Shown here: positions 40,043-48,223 of the stretch, piece after piece
Numbering within the stretch: position 1 is the first letter of the stretch
Layout of the letters: every line of letters begins with the position of its first letter
NCBI GenBank assembly: GCA_950097015.1
Contig: CATNEN010000039.1
Coordinates: forward strand, 1,550,001 to 1,614,000
DNA from: Macrostomum hystrix
Taxonomy: Eukaryota; Platyhelminthes; Macrostomidae
DNA: 64,000 bases
Reading direction: 5' to 3'
Position numbers and translations under genes: made by a program
The notes under the pieces: generated by a model
Told to the model about the DNA's origin: nothing
The model's database searches: none
Seen by the model: only the letters and a program-made list of their open reading frames with translations

Positions 40043-41591
40043 TCACGCCTGCGCTGCCCAGCCTCCCGGGCAGTGCTCGCTGATGAGGCGCTGGTCAGGT
40101 GAGGCGGTGGGAGCTGCGGGCGACCGGCTTGGCCGTTGCCGTCTTGGCGGTAGCGCCGGTGGCACCAGGATGGCGGGCACGGGGGCCTCACCCTCGTTAG
40201 GCCCCTGCAAGTAGTCGTTGTCGGCGCTGCCGACAGTCACGATCGGTAGCGACAGTAGTGATGGCAGCTGCAGTTGCCGCCGCTGCTGTTGCTGCTGCTC
40301 GAGTGTATTCTCCAAGGAGGACGACTGGGAGACGTCTGGCATCAGGCTTGCGCTGTTGTCGAAGCTGACGTTTGAGGCAAGTGTTGGCGGAGCACTGATT
40401 ACCTCCGATCTGCTCCAACTGTCTCCTCCCCTGTCTCCCCCTGTCTCCCCCCTGTCTCCTCCCCTGTCTCCTACCCTGTCTCCTACCCTGTCTCCTAACC
40501 TGTCTCCTCCCCTGTCTCCCCCTGTCTCCTCCCCTGTCTCCTCCCCTGTCTCCCCCTGTCTCCTCCCCTGTCTCCCACCCTGTCCCCTACCCTGTCTCCT
40601 CCCCTGTCTCCTCCTCTGTCTCCTCCCCTGTCTCGTCCCGTCTCCTCCTCTGTCTCCTACACTGTCTCGTCCTCTGTCTCCTACACTGTCTCGTCCCCTG
40701 TCTCCTCCCCTGTCTCGTCCCCTGTCTCCTCCCCTGTCTCGTCCCCTGTCTACTCCCCTGTCTCCAACACTGTCTCCTCCTTAAGCCTTCTGTATTATTA
40801 TTCTGTGCTATTATTATTTTCATTTCCTACTTTGCTTATTTCCCAGTCAATACAGCTTTTACCTGACAAAGGAGGATGGCATTTTTCCCATGTCATAGCT
40901 GGTCACTCTTTGGCGGCAGCAGTGCTTCAGCATGTACAGCAGAGTGGTCAGGATCAGCGCACAGCCTGGCTCCCGATTGGTAAGAGGTGAGGGATGGCAT
41001 AAAAATGAGCTTTTAGGTAGAAACATTTACGAATCTTATTTGGTTTTATCTATAATACTAAGCTCCCTATTTAGTATTAGTTTTTTAGTATTTACTTTGT
41101 ATAATAAGTAGTTCTAAGAATCTGATTTTGTATCTCTAAGAATCAGTTTTACTACGAATGCGATTTGGTATTTCTAAGAATCTGATGTGTTATTTCTAAG
41201 AATCTAATACAGTCCGCTTGGCCAGCTCACCCGGCACAACCGGCAGCCAGTACTTGTCTAGGCGCACAAAGCAAGTCACGGTGAGCAGGGCGTACAGCAC
41301 AGCCCGCTTGTAGGTGTCCAGCCCAACCGGCAGGCACTCGACCCAGCGGCACCTGATGCAGCTGTTGCGTGGCAGGACAAGAAAGAATAGCGTGGCGGCC
41401 TCCAGCGCCGTCACCAATCCGGCATCCGTGAGCAGCAGAGCCCCAGTAAGCTGGTGTCCGAAGTGCATGGCCTCAGCGCCGACGCCCCAAAGGAGCACGG
41501 ATGTTGTCGTGGCAACTAGACAGCTGAAGTAGGCTAGCAGCCGCTGCGACAGAGAAGGAAGATTCGAATCCATTCCGCCGGGAGCCGTCAT
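40043..41591 (-). CDS. TMEM72-like four-pass membrane protein
   Basis: Three exons in transcription order: 41231-41591, 40863-40965 and 40043-40409, with GT-AG junctions and matching phases (276 residues). The acceptor of exon 3 could instead be at 40394, 15 nt further in, with the same phase. Four hydrophobic segments: YFSCLVATTTSVLLWGVGAE, LTGALLLTDAGLVTALEAAT, RAVLYALLTVTCFV, and one spanning the first junction (YWLPVVPG|CALILTTLLYML). The tail is polar, Gln- and Pro-rich (PPALPPRRQRPSR). The pattern GVG(A/T)E after TM1, the VxPG before TM4 and the overall length agree with vertebrate TMEM72 as I remember it; function unknown. An in-frame TAG lies 9 nt before the first ATG, fixing the start at 41591 or the next Met at 41573. 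The identification rests on recall, so it should be tested. Confidence 0.65.
40420..40785 (-). repeat. Minisatellite, 11-15-bp unit, TMEM72-like intron 2
   Basis: About 27 copies of ctcccctgtct and variants. On the gene strand the array is purine-rich (gaggagacaggg) and runs straight into the acceptor of exon 3, so the usual pyrimidine tract is missing. Confidence 0.9.
41105..41212 (-). repeat. Short degenerate repeat, TMEM72-like intron 1
   Basis: Four diverged copies around tttctaagaatctgat; a weak private array in the 265-bp intron. Confidence 0.65.
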
Positions 41592-42094
41592 ATTGTTCTA
41601 CTATACAACTGAAGTCTCACTAACTGAAAGTAATTGATATCGTTGTAGCTAGAAGCGAAACAAAAAACGCTAAGTTCAGTTTGAGTGCGCACACATCGCA
41701 GAGCTCGCTGGTTGTGGCATGACTGACGCGATTGGTTATGGCTAGGTTCGAGAGACATGTAGTACTGTTAGCGCGGCGTGGGGTGGGTGACTGGGTGTGG
41801 CGGCCACGGAAACTTGTTCGGGTGAGCTTCACAGGACGCGGTTGGGGCGGGTGACTGCGCGGGGGACGGAATTATTTGGGGTGGGTGTGGCTTGCCAGCC
41901 TTGGCTCAATCTTAGCCCGCGGCCTCCGCCTCAGTAGCATCTGATAAAACGCTGGCTTCTAGCCAATCGGGGCGGGAGTAAATTTCCGCGATGATAATCA
42001 ACATGAGCTGACTACTGTTATTGGCGTTTTGGACGTACATTCGTAAAAAAACTTAAATTCAAGCTACATTTAGCGTGCAAAGATTTTTTAGAAG
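41592..42094. other. Upstream region of TMEM72-like gene
   Basis: GC-richer spacer with an inverted CCAAT box (attggt, about 41731) and a CCAATCGG near 41971. It probably contains the minus-strand promoter; no TATA box seen. Confidence 0.35.
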
Positions 42095-42189
42095 TAAGGA
42101 AAAGCTCTACATCTCTTCCAAAGCTCTTCCAAAGCTCTACAAAAGCTCTTCCAAAGCTCTACAAAAGCTCTTCCAAAGCTCTACAAAAG
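42095..42189 (+). repeat. Short tandem repeat abutting an exon
   Basis: Four to five copies of a 22-bp unit (aaaagctcttccaaagctct) ending at the acceptor-like ...ctacaaaag before the exon below. Confidence 0.75.
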
Positions 42190-42432
42190 GTCACTGTCGG
42201 CATCACCGACAGTGACTTCTTCTTGGTCACCAGGATGCAGGGCCAAGCAGGCATGCCGCCGTACTTTTCCTGCAGCTTTTCGGCCTCCACCGACAGAGGC
42301 CGCACCTTTTTGGTCGAGATTGTCGAGTCTGACTTTACCAACGCTCAGCTGGTCATCAAATCTGACTGGCGCGCACTGCTCAGAGTCTGTCCTTACGAGT
42401 CCAGCCTGGTCACCAAGGATAATGTGCTTCAG
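42190..42432 (+). CDS. Candidate exon of unknown gene
   Basis: A plus-strand frame of about 80 codons with GC-rich third positions like the other genes here. It is bounded by an acceptor-like aaaag before 42190 and a donor GTCAGG at 42433. It includes MPPYFSCSFSAS, RTFLVEIVESDFTNAQLVIK and DWRALLRVCPYESS. I do not recognise the family. An ATG at 42235 could be a start. No partner exon is visible on either side before the transposon island. The minus frame over the same DNA is also open and cannot be excluded. Confidence 0.35.
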
Positions 42433-42532
42433 GTCAGGCTTAAATGATTGGGATTGTGGTAAGCTAGAGAACTTATTAGCATGACAAACTCGCCAGCAAT
42501 TCGCTTCTCCCAACCTGACTTTGCAGGTGCAA

Positions 42533-42605
42533 TTTGAATCACAATCCAGTGTGACAGTCTCACAATCCAGTGTGACAGTCTCACAATCCAGTGTGACAGT
42601 CTCAT
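42533..42605. repeat. 21-bp unit, three copies
   Basis: Perfect triplicate of cacaatccagtgtgacagtc(t). Confidence 0.9.
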
Positions 42606-42846
42606 AATCTACATTTTCTTGAGTTCCAAAATCAGTCTGAGTCTAAGCAGGTATCTAATAGACCGAGAATTTAGGATATTGAGGATATCAGTTTTGAGTT
42701 ATAATTATAAAAAATTGCTTTTTGCCAATCTAATCTTTTGTTGATAATCAGTGAGAATAGTAAAACAAGAAATATGCTTATGAAAAAAAATATGCTAGCC
42801 AGTTGATTCGGTGCTTTAAGCAGGAAGTTTGCTGACTTATAGCGCA

Positions 42847-42905
42847 GTATAGTCAGCAACAGTGCCTGCAGCTTGTTCATCTTTGGGGTTGAATCCGTTG
42901 ATTGC
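42847..42905 (-). pseudogene. Truncated duplicate of the secreted-peptide first exon
   Basis: The minus strand repeats the context (caaccccaaag) and first ten codons (MNKLQALLLT) of the signal exon at 44364-44419, then diverges. The matching promoter piece lies at 43740-43815, separated from this ATG by a 720-bp minisatellite instead of the 90 bp seen in the intact copy. No downstream exons follow. Confidence 0.55.
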
Positions 42906-42941
42906 TGATATCAACAGAGAACTAAGGCAGCAGTGAACTAA

Positions 42942-43668
42942 TGCAGCAGCAACTAAGAACTTATTCCCCCCAGCAACTGAGAACTTATTCCCCCCCAGCA
43001 ACAGAGAACTTATTCCCCCCAGCAACAGAGAACTTATTCCCCCCAGCAACTGAGAACTTATTCCCCCCAGCAACTGAGAACTTATTCCCCCCAGCAACTG
43101 AGAACTTATTCCCCCCAGCAACTGAGAACTTATTCCCGCCCAGCAACTGAGAACTTATTCCCCCCAGCAACTGAGAACTTATTCCCCCCAGCAACTGAGA
43201 ACTTATTCCCCCCCAGCAACTGAGAACTTATTCCCCCCCAGCAACTGAGAACTTATTCCCACCCAGCAACTGAGAACTTATTCCCACCCAGCAACTGAGA
43301 ACTTATTCCCCCCAGCAACTGAAAACTTATCCCCCCCACCAGCAACTGAGAACTTATTCCCACCAGCAACTGAGAACTTATTCCCCCCAGCAACTGAAAA
43401 CTTATTCCCCCCAGCAACTGAAAACTTATCCCCCCCACCAGCAACTGAGAACTTATTCCCACCAGCAACTGAGAACTTATTCCCCCCAGCAACTGAAAAC
43501 TTATCCCCCCCACCAGCAACTGAGAACTTATTCCCCCCAGCAACTGAGAACTTATTCCCCCCCCAGCAACTTAGAACTTATTCCCCCCAGCAACTGAGAA
43601 CTTATTCCCCCCCCCCAGCAACTGAGAACTTATTCCCCCCAGCAACTGAGAGCTAATGCCCGCCAGCA
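42942..43668 (-). repeat. Minisatellite, about 24-bp unit
   Basis: About 30 copies of cagcaactgagaacttattc plus a variable C-run (4-9 C). It lies between the promoter-like and ATG-like halves of the truncated peptide gene copy. Confidence 0.95.
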
Positions 43669-43862
43669 GAAGTGAACTAATGCCCCCAGCTATTGCCCCC
43701 CAAGTTCACTTAAGTCATTGAAATTTAGCCAAGACTATCCCTGCTTCGAGCTGAATAGGCTAAAATATACCCTCCACTGTGCCTGAACCCGCTCGCTCAG
43801 CTGCCTTTAGTCCATGGCCAAAGTCTTTGATAAAGTCTTTGATGGGGTGTGTTTACTGAGCT

Positions 43863-44419
43863 TCAGCTGAGCTTTGCCACAGAGCGGCCACTGCGACCAC
43901 TGCGGCGAATGCGGCGACTTTTGTGGCAACAGTTCACGACTTTCCCTACCGGACTATACATGCTTATAAGTTTTACGCAATTGTTATCCGTTGTGTTATA
44001 ACAAAAGCCAAAGGCCTGAAATGTTGGAGAGAGCGGCAGGAGTCGCAGTTCAACCTTTCAGAGGTAATTAGTAACCAGCAAAGCTCAATAAAAGCTGCAA
44101 CTTACGTCGTAACCTCCATTTGCAATATGAATACTGAAACTGACGCACTCTGCGACTGCCACGCATCTTCCATTCCTAAAATATGCACCACTGGATTTGC
44201 TCATAAGATAATGGTAGCACATAACGCCACTCACAATCGGAAAGTCTGAAATTGAAAATTAAAACTGCAATAGTCAAGCTCACAGACTGACAAAGTTCAA
44301 TAAAACTAGTCCAATATCAAGCAGTTTTGGAACTCTAATTAAATGAATAGAAAGGTTTAGTACCAACCACAGACGAGCAACACTAGCGAAGTCAGTAACA
44401 GTGCCGGCAGCTTGTTCAT
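43863..44419 (-). CDS. Small secreted cysteine-rich peptide (novel, 92 residues)
   Basis: Three short exons assembled by hand: 44364-44419, 44106-44175 and 43863-44015. Introns (188 and 90 bp) have GTACTA...TTTTAG and GTAAGT...TTTCAG ends, and phases fit. The protein opens with a signal peptide (MNKLPALLLTSLVLLVCG). A compact Cys-rich part follows: Cys17, 23, 29, 47, 55 and a vicinal pair 71-72, with GRCVAVAEC near the start and GKVVNCC at the end. It finishes with a basic tail (RRIRRSGRSGR) holding possible dibasic processing sites. NTT at 49-51 is a possible glycosylation site. The GxCV...C and VxCC ends resemble a clip-type or knottin fold, but I do not recognise a family and claim no activity. 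A TATA box lies about 95 bp upstream, and a broken duplicate of the 5' half lies 1.5 kb away. Evidence is structural only. Confidence 0.5.
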
Positions 44420-44510
44420 CTTTGGGGTTGATTTCTGAGTTTAGTGATTGCTTGCTGGGGTAGACTGCTAAGTTTAGTTTTACAAAAAAATTGATCTTGT
44501 CCTTCAGCTA

Positions 44511-44522
44511 AATATAAATATG
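44511..44522 (-). promoter_or_regulatory. TATA box of the secreted-peptide gene
   Basis: Minus strand reads catatttatatt, about 95 bp before the ATG, consistent with a 5' UTR of about 65 nt. Confidence 0.4.
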
Positions 44523-44759
44523 TCCTTCAGTAGAGATAAATACGCTCATGTAGACCCTCCGCTGTGCCTGTACCCGCTCACTCAGCTGCCTTTAGTCTAT
44601 GGCAAAAATGAATGAGCGATCGAATCTTGCAGGTTTCACTTTTAACCTACTAAAACGAGTTAACGTATCGCTTGACGAGGCTTTTATTTTATTTTGTAGA
44701 ATGCCTAAATATCTATGGTATTGTTTTTTTCCTACCATTACATTATATATATTAATATA

Positions 44760-46171
44760 CACTCAGCAACATTTAAAACGCAACACTCTAACTAGAAGAA
44801 AAATCAACTCACCCAGAAGAGTCAAAGCGCATAGTCTATGGTTCAAATCGAGCTTCAGAAACGCGTGTAGCTTCCTCTACAACACTCTAACTAGAAGAAA
44901 AATCAACTCACCCAGAAGAGTCAAAACGCATAGTCTATGGTTCAAATCGAGCTTCAGAAACGCGTGTAGCTTCCTCTACAACACTCTAACTAGAAGAAAA
45001 ATCAACTCACCCAGAAGAGTCAAAGCGCATAGTCTATGGTTCAAATCGAGCTTCAGAAACGCGTGTAGCTTCCTCTCGCAAGTAACAGGGCGATGACTAT
45101 GGACTGTTTTCAGATAGAGTGATCCAGCTGAGAGAATGGTTCAACAGATGACAGACGCGGAAAGATGGCGAGCAGTCGGAATGTTGGAAGCAGGTTGTAC
45201 TCTTCGAACAGTTGCGAACCACTTCGGGAGGTCGCCTTCAACAGTTTTACGTCTGCTACAGAAGAGCAGAGCCACTGGAAGCGTGGCTCACGCGAGAAAA
45301 GGTACGGTGCTTCACCAACTTCGCAGTACAACAGCGAGGGCAGATCGACGCCTGATGAGAATAGTGCGTGGAAACCCCACACGGAAACCCCACAGGATTG
45401 CGGTCAAGAAAAATGCAGAGGAGGCCGCGCCTGAGTCCTGCACATGTCGCTAACAGGGAACTGTGGGTCATGCAGCGGGCGCACTGGCGGCAAGGACAGT
45501 GGCAGCGCGTTATCCTTACAGACGAGAGTCGGTTTCGTCTTTTTCGCAGTGATGGTCGAATTCGCGTCTGGCGTGAGCCACGGCAAGAGCTTCTGCAGCA
45601 GCACGTGCAATGGGCAGGGACCCTCCGTGTGGGCAGGGATTTCAATGCGAGGCAGGACCCAGCTGGTTTTCTTAGACGCAAACGTGAACGGCGATGAGTA
45701 CGCTCGTTTGCTGCAGACGCATCTGCTCCCTTTTGTTAACAACCACTTTGGTGGCGTCGCAAACTGCATACTGCAGGACGATAATGCACCGGCGCACCGG
45801 GCAGCAGCTGTCAGCGAACTCAAGGACCAGCTGCACCTGCGTACTCTTCGGTGGCCTTCAAGATCCCCTGATATGAACCCAATTGAACATGTCTGGGACT
45901 TTATCAAGCGGAGTGTTCAACGGCAGAATCCGCCGCAGACAGTCGCTGAACTGCGAAACGCTGTTGCTAACGCGTGGCAGGAAATTCCCCAGGACTTTTT
46001 TCGACGCCTTGTTCTGGGAATGCCACGTCGAGTCAACGCCCTGTTACTTGCGAGAGGAGGCTACACGCGTTTCTGAAGCTCGATTTGAACCATAGACTAA
46101 GCGCTTTGACTCTTCTGAGTGAGTTGATTTTTCTTCTAGTTAGAGTGTTGCGTTTTAAATGTTGCTGAGTG
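44760..46171 (+). mobile_element. Tc1-like transposon with TA target duplication
   Basis: The 1412-bp element is flanked by TA (44758-44759 and 46172-46173). Termini begin cactcagcaacatttaaaac, and the right end is the inverse. The right inverted repeat is about 115 bp. In the left repeat an inner 99-bp segment is present three times in tandem (starting 44782, 44881 and 44980). Confidence 0.9.
45136..46076 (+). pseudogene. Tc1-like DD34E transposase, two frameshifts
   Basis: The N-terminal helix-turn-helix (MTDAERWRAVGMLEAGCTLR) is in one frame. A second frame from about 45400 carries the first catalytic Asp (RVILTDESRFRLF). A third frame from about 45600 carries the second Asp (CILQDDNAPAHRA) and the Glu (SPDMNPIEHVWD), 34 residues apart. 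All three catalytic residues are kept, but two frameshifts make this copy inactive; it ends at 46076, just inside the right inverted repeat. Confidence 0.88.
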
Positions 46172-46173
46172 TA

Positions 46174-46335
46174 GACTGGCTAATGAGGACTTAAATCATG
46201 GATGAAGGAATGCATCCTTCCTGTATTCATACATATTGTATTCCTTCATCCATGACTGAAATGAAATGAAACGACGAGGCGCTTCGCGCTACGCGCCTCG
46301 TCGTTTCAGTTCATTTCAGTCCTCATCAGCCAGTC
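46174..46335. mobile_element. Hairpin MITE sharing its TA with the Tc1 element
   Basis: Termini gactggctaatgaggact and the inverse agtcctcatcagccagtc; TA on both sides, the left TA being also the right target site of the Tc1-like element. Inside are two further hairpins, one of them the GC-rich acgacgaggcgc...gcgcctcgtcgt at 46271-46304. Confidence 0.75.
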
Positions 46336-46546
46336 TAAATTAATGTTATGGGAAGGCTGAAGCGTGGACGCACAACATCGTTTCACATCAGTGGAAACTG
46401 TCTATCGTTGAAAAACCTTTTGCTATGTACTTTGTGCCGGTTTCGTTGTCCGCGGAGACTGTCTATGGGTGAAACCCGAATAGCATTTGAAGCGCTCTTC
46501 TCCTGGTGGGTGGGGGAGAAAACAAATGATTAAAAACTATTTTAAG

Positions 46547-46682
46547 ATTCGGAATTAACCGTGATTCAGATCATGGATGTTTAATGTGCATTCTAGGGTT
46601 AGAAGTCTTAGAAAGTTAGAAAGACTTTTTACCATAGAATGCACATTAAACTACAGTGATCTTAAATGAAATCCGAATTGCA
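46547..46682. mobile_element. Hairpin element
   Basis: Perfect 17-bp arms (gtttaatgtgcattcta at 46579-46595 and its inverse at 46635-46651) inside a longer imperfect inverted repeat. No coding frame. Confidence 0.5.
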
Positions 46683-46745
46683 AAGCCCCGACTGGGGGTG
46701 TGGGGGCAAAGCCCCGACTGGGGGTGCGGGGGCAAAGCCCCCACA
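46683..46745 (+). repeat. Tandem GC-rich segment
   Basis: Two and a half copies of a 27-bp segment containing gcaaagccccgactgggggt. A similar ggggctctgcccccacac segment recurs at 51660-51700, beside another element. Confidence 0.7.
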
Positions 46746-46944
46746 TTGGAAGTTGGAACCATAGACAAATTTTCCATAAATCTAAGACAGTATTAGCTAG
46801 ACGAAATCCGAATTACTTTCTTTTGTAGCCTTCTCTTAAACCACACCGCGATGAAAGAAGAATTTGATAGCGACAATTATTATTATTTATTCGATCCAGC
46901 CCCTGCTGGAAATGCAGTTCCGCCGCCCCTAGCTCGGAAACGCT

Positions 46945-47144
46945 AAAACACCTAGCTCTCGTTTCGGTGAGTTGCTTGATGAGACCACTTTGAAGCGCAG
47001 AATGCTAGAGAGCTTACCGGAGTCTACACGAGCAAAAGAAAAGTGGGCGATGAATGTGTTCCGGACGTGGAAGGAGAATTGTGTCCAACTGCAAAAGCAA
47101 GGCAGTTGGCAAACGATACCACGGTCCGTCTGCAAAGGTGGCTA
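46945..47144 (+). pseudogene. Crypton-type recombinase N-terminal fragment
   Basis: A plus-strand frame reads SSRFGELLDETTLKRRMLES, then LPESTRAKEKWAMNVFRTWK. The S/N-T-x(3-5)-W-x(3)-V-F-x-x-W pattern is the N-terminal SAM-like segment of Crypton/DUF3504 proteins. It stops at 47144, before any catalytic residues. It is opposite in strand to the two longer copies. Confidence 0.45.
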
Positions 47145-47157
47145 GATTCGCTTCTTT

Positions 47158-47198
47158 GTTTTACATTACATTACATTACATTACATTACATTACATTA
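47158..47198 (+). repeat. (ACATT)n microsatellite
   Basis: About seven copies of the pentamer acatt. Confidence 0.9.
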
Positions 47199-47803
47199 AA
47201 ATGTTTTACAGGGTACGTCTCCTGTAGCTGAGGCTAATCCAGGCATGCACGTAAGTGAGCCTGTCGCTTCTTGAGATTCCAGCGCTTCTATTACTGACCA
47301 TGGTGTCAAGTCTATCATCATTGATCGAGCTAAAATCGAAATTCAGTTTACGTGAGTTTGTGAAGCGTTTAATGCACTGCCTATTATTGAAACAAACTAA
47401 ATATGTTTCCTATATAATCCTACCAATTCTCTATAGTTTTGCTAGAAAATTTGTCTTTGTTGCTTCGTTATACAGTATAAAATGCTTGTTATTTTTGTTG
47501 CGCTTAAATACACTGTTTAGTTCTGTTTAGTCTATGGTTCAAACTGCTTTCATTTCGGGACCATCAAATGATTTGATGGTCTTCATTTTGGAGCCCAGTA
47601 TATAATTTGTCTAGGGCCAAAATTTATTCCCCAAAATAAATGGGGAATATTATAAGGCTTCAGCAACGTAATATGGTATAAACGATCACTCAGCGATAAT
47701 GGCATGTCTATGGCACAAACTGCGCCAATCCGCCATGAGCCAGAAGCTGACAAAATTTGGACGCTTATATTTGTTTCTTTAAATTATCAATTAAAGTATT
47801 TTA
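47199..47803. other. Non-coding part of the transposon island
   Basis: No frame recognised. Two copies of gtctatgg followed by a caaactgc-like string lie at 47530 and 47706. Confidence 0.4.
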
Positions 47804-47955
47804 CCAACCGGTAAAAGCATTATAAGGCTTCAGGCCATAGACAAATCAACTCCCCCTATAACGCCGTTGCTTGTCGACCGACAGCCGCCAGATAGCGTTA
47901 TAGGGGGAGTTGATTTGTCTATGGCCTGAAGCCTTATAATGCTTTTACCGGTTGG
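47804..47955. repeat. Perfect 61-bp inverted repeat, 30-bp spacer
   Basis: 47804-47864 and 47895-47955 are exact reverse complements (ccaaccggtaaaagcattat... and its inverse). Each arm contains CCATAGAC or its complement. The spacer holds gtcgaccgac. Arms identical over 61 bp imply a very young or homogenised element. Confidence 0.95.
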
Positions 47956-47962
47956 CTGCCTC

Positions 47963-48147
47963 GCAGTTAATGGCGATTACGATCTCGGCGCTACGCGCCT
48001 CGATCGACCGCCATTAACTTGCTCGGCACCCAACCGGTAAAGTTCCATTATCCATTTAGAAATGAATGTAAGAATATATACCGGCTATTGCGCGCTGCGC
48101 GTCCTCGTTCACAGCCATTGATACTCTCAATAACCGGTATATATTTT
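47963..48147. repeat. Two further GC-rich hairpins
   Basis: Hairpin 1: gcagttaatggcg (47963-47975) with cgccattaacttgc (48009-48022) around ggcgctacgcgcctcg. Hairpin 2: arms at about 48073-48090 and 48128-48147 (atatataccgg...ccggtatatat) around a CGCGCTGCGCG loop. The motif ccaaccggtaaa of the 61-bp palindrome recurs once more at 48030. Confidence 0.75.
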
Positions 48148-48223
48148 CATTGTCACATTATTTCTCTTATTATTTCTCGTTGTGTAATTTTGTGATTATC
48201 AAACGCCAACTTTTCAACATCTA

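Noticed and set aside
40805-40990. Plus-strand frame over TMEM72-like exon 2
   Set aside because: The minus-strand exon has matching phase, splice sites and a continuing membrane helix; the plus frame is a shadow.
42942-43668. CRISPR-like regular array
   Set aside because: Units are contiguous without unique spacers, and the genome is eukaryotic; it is a minisatellite with a variable C-run. The same applies to all other arrays.
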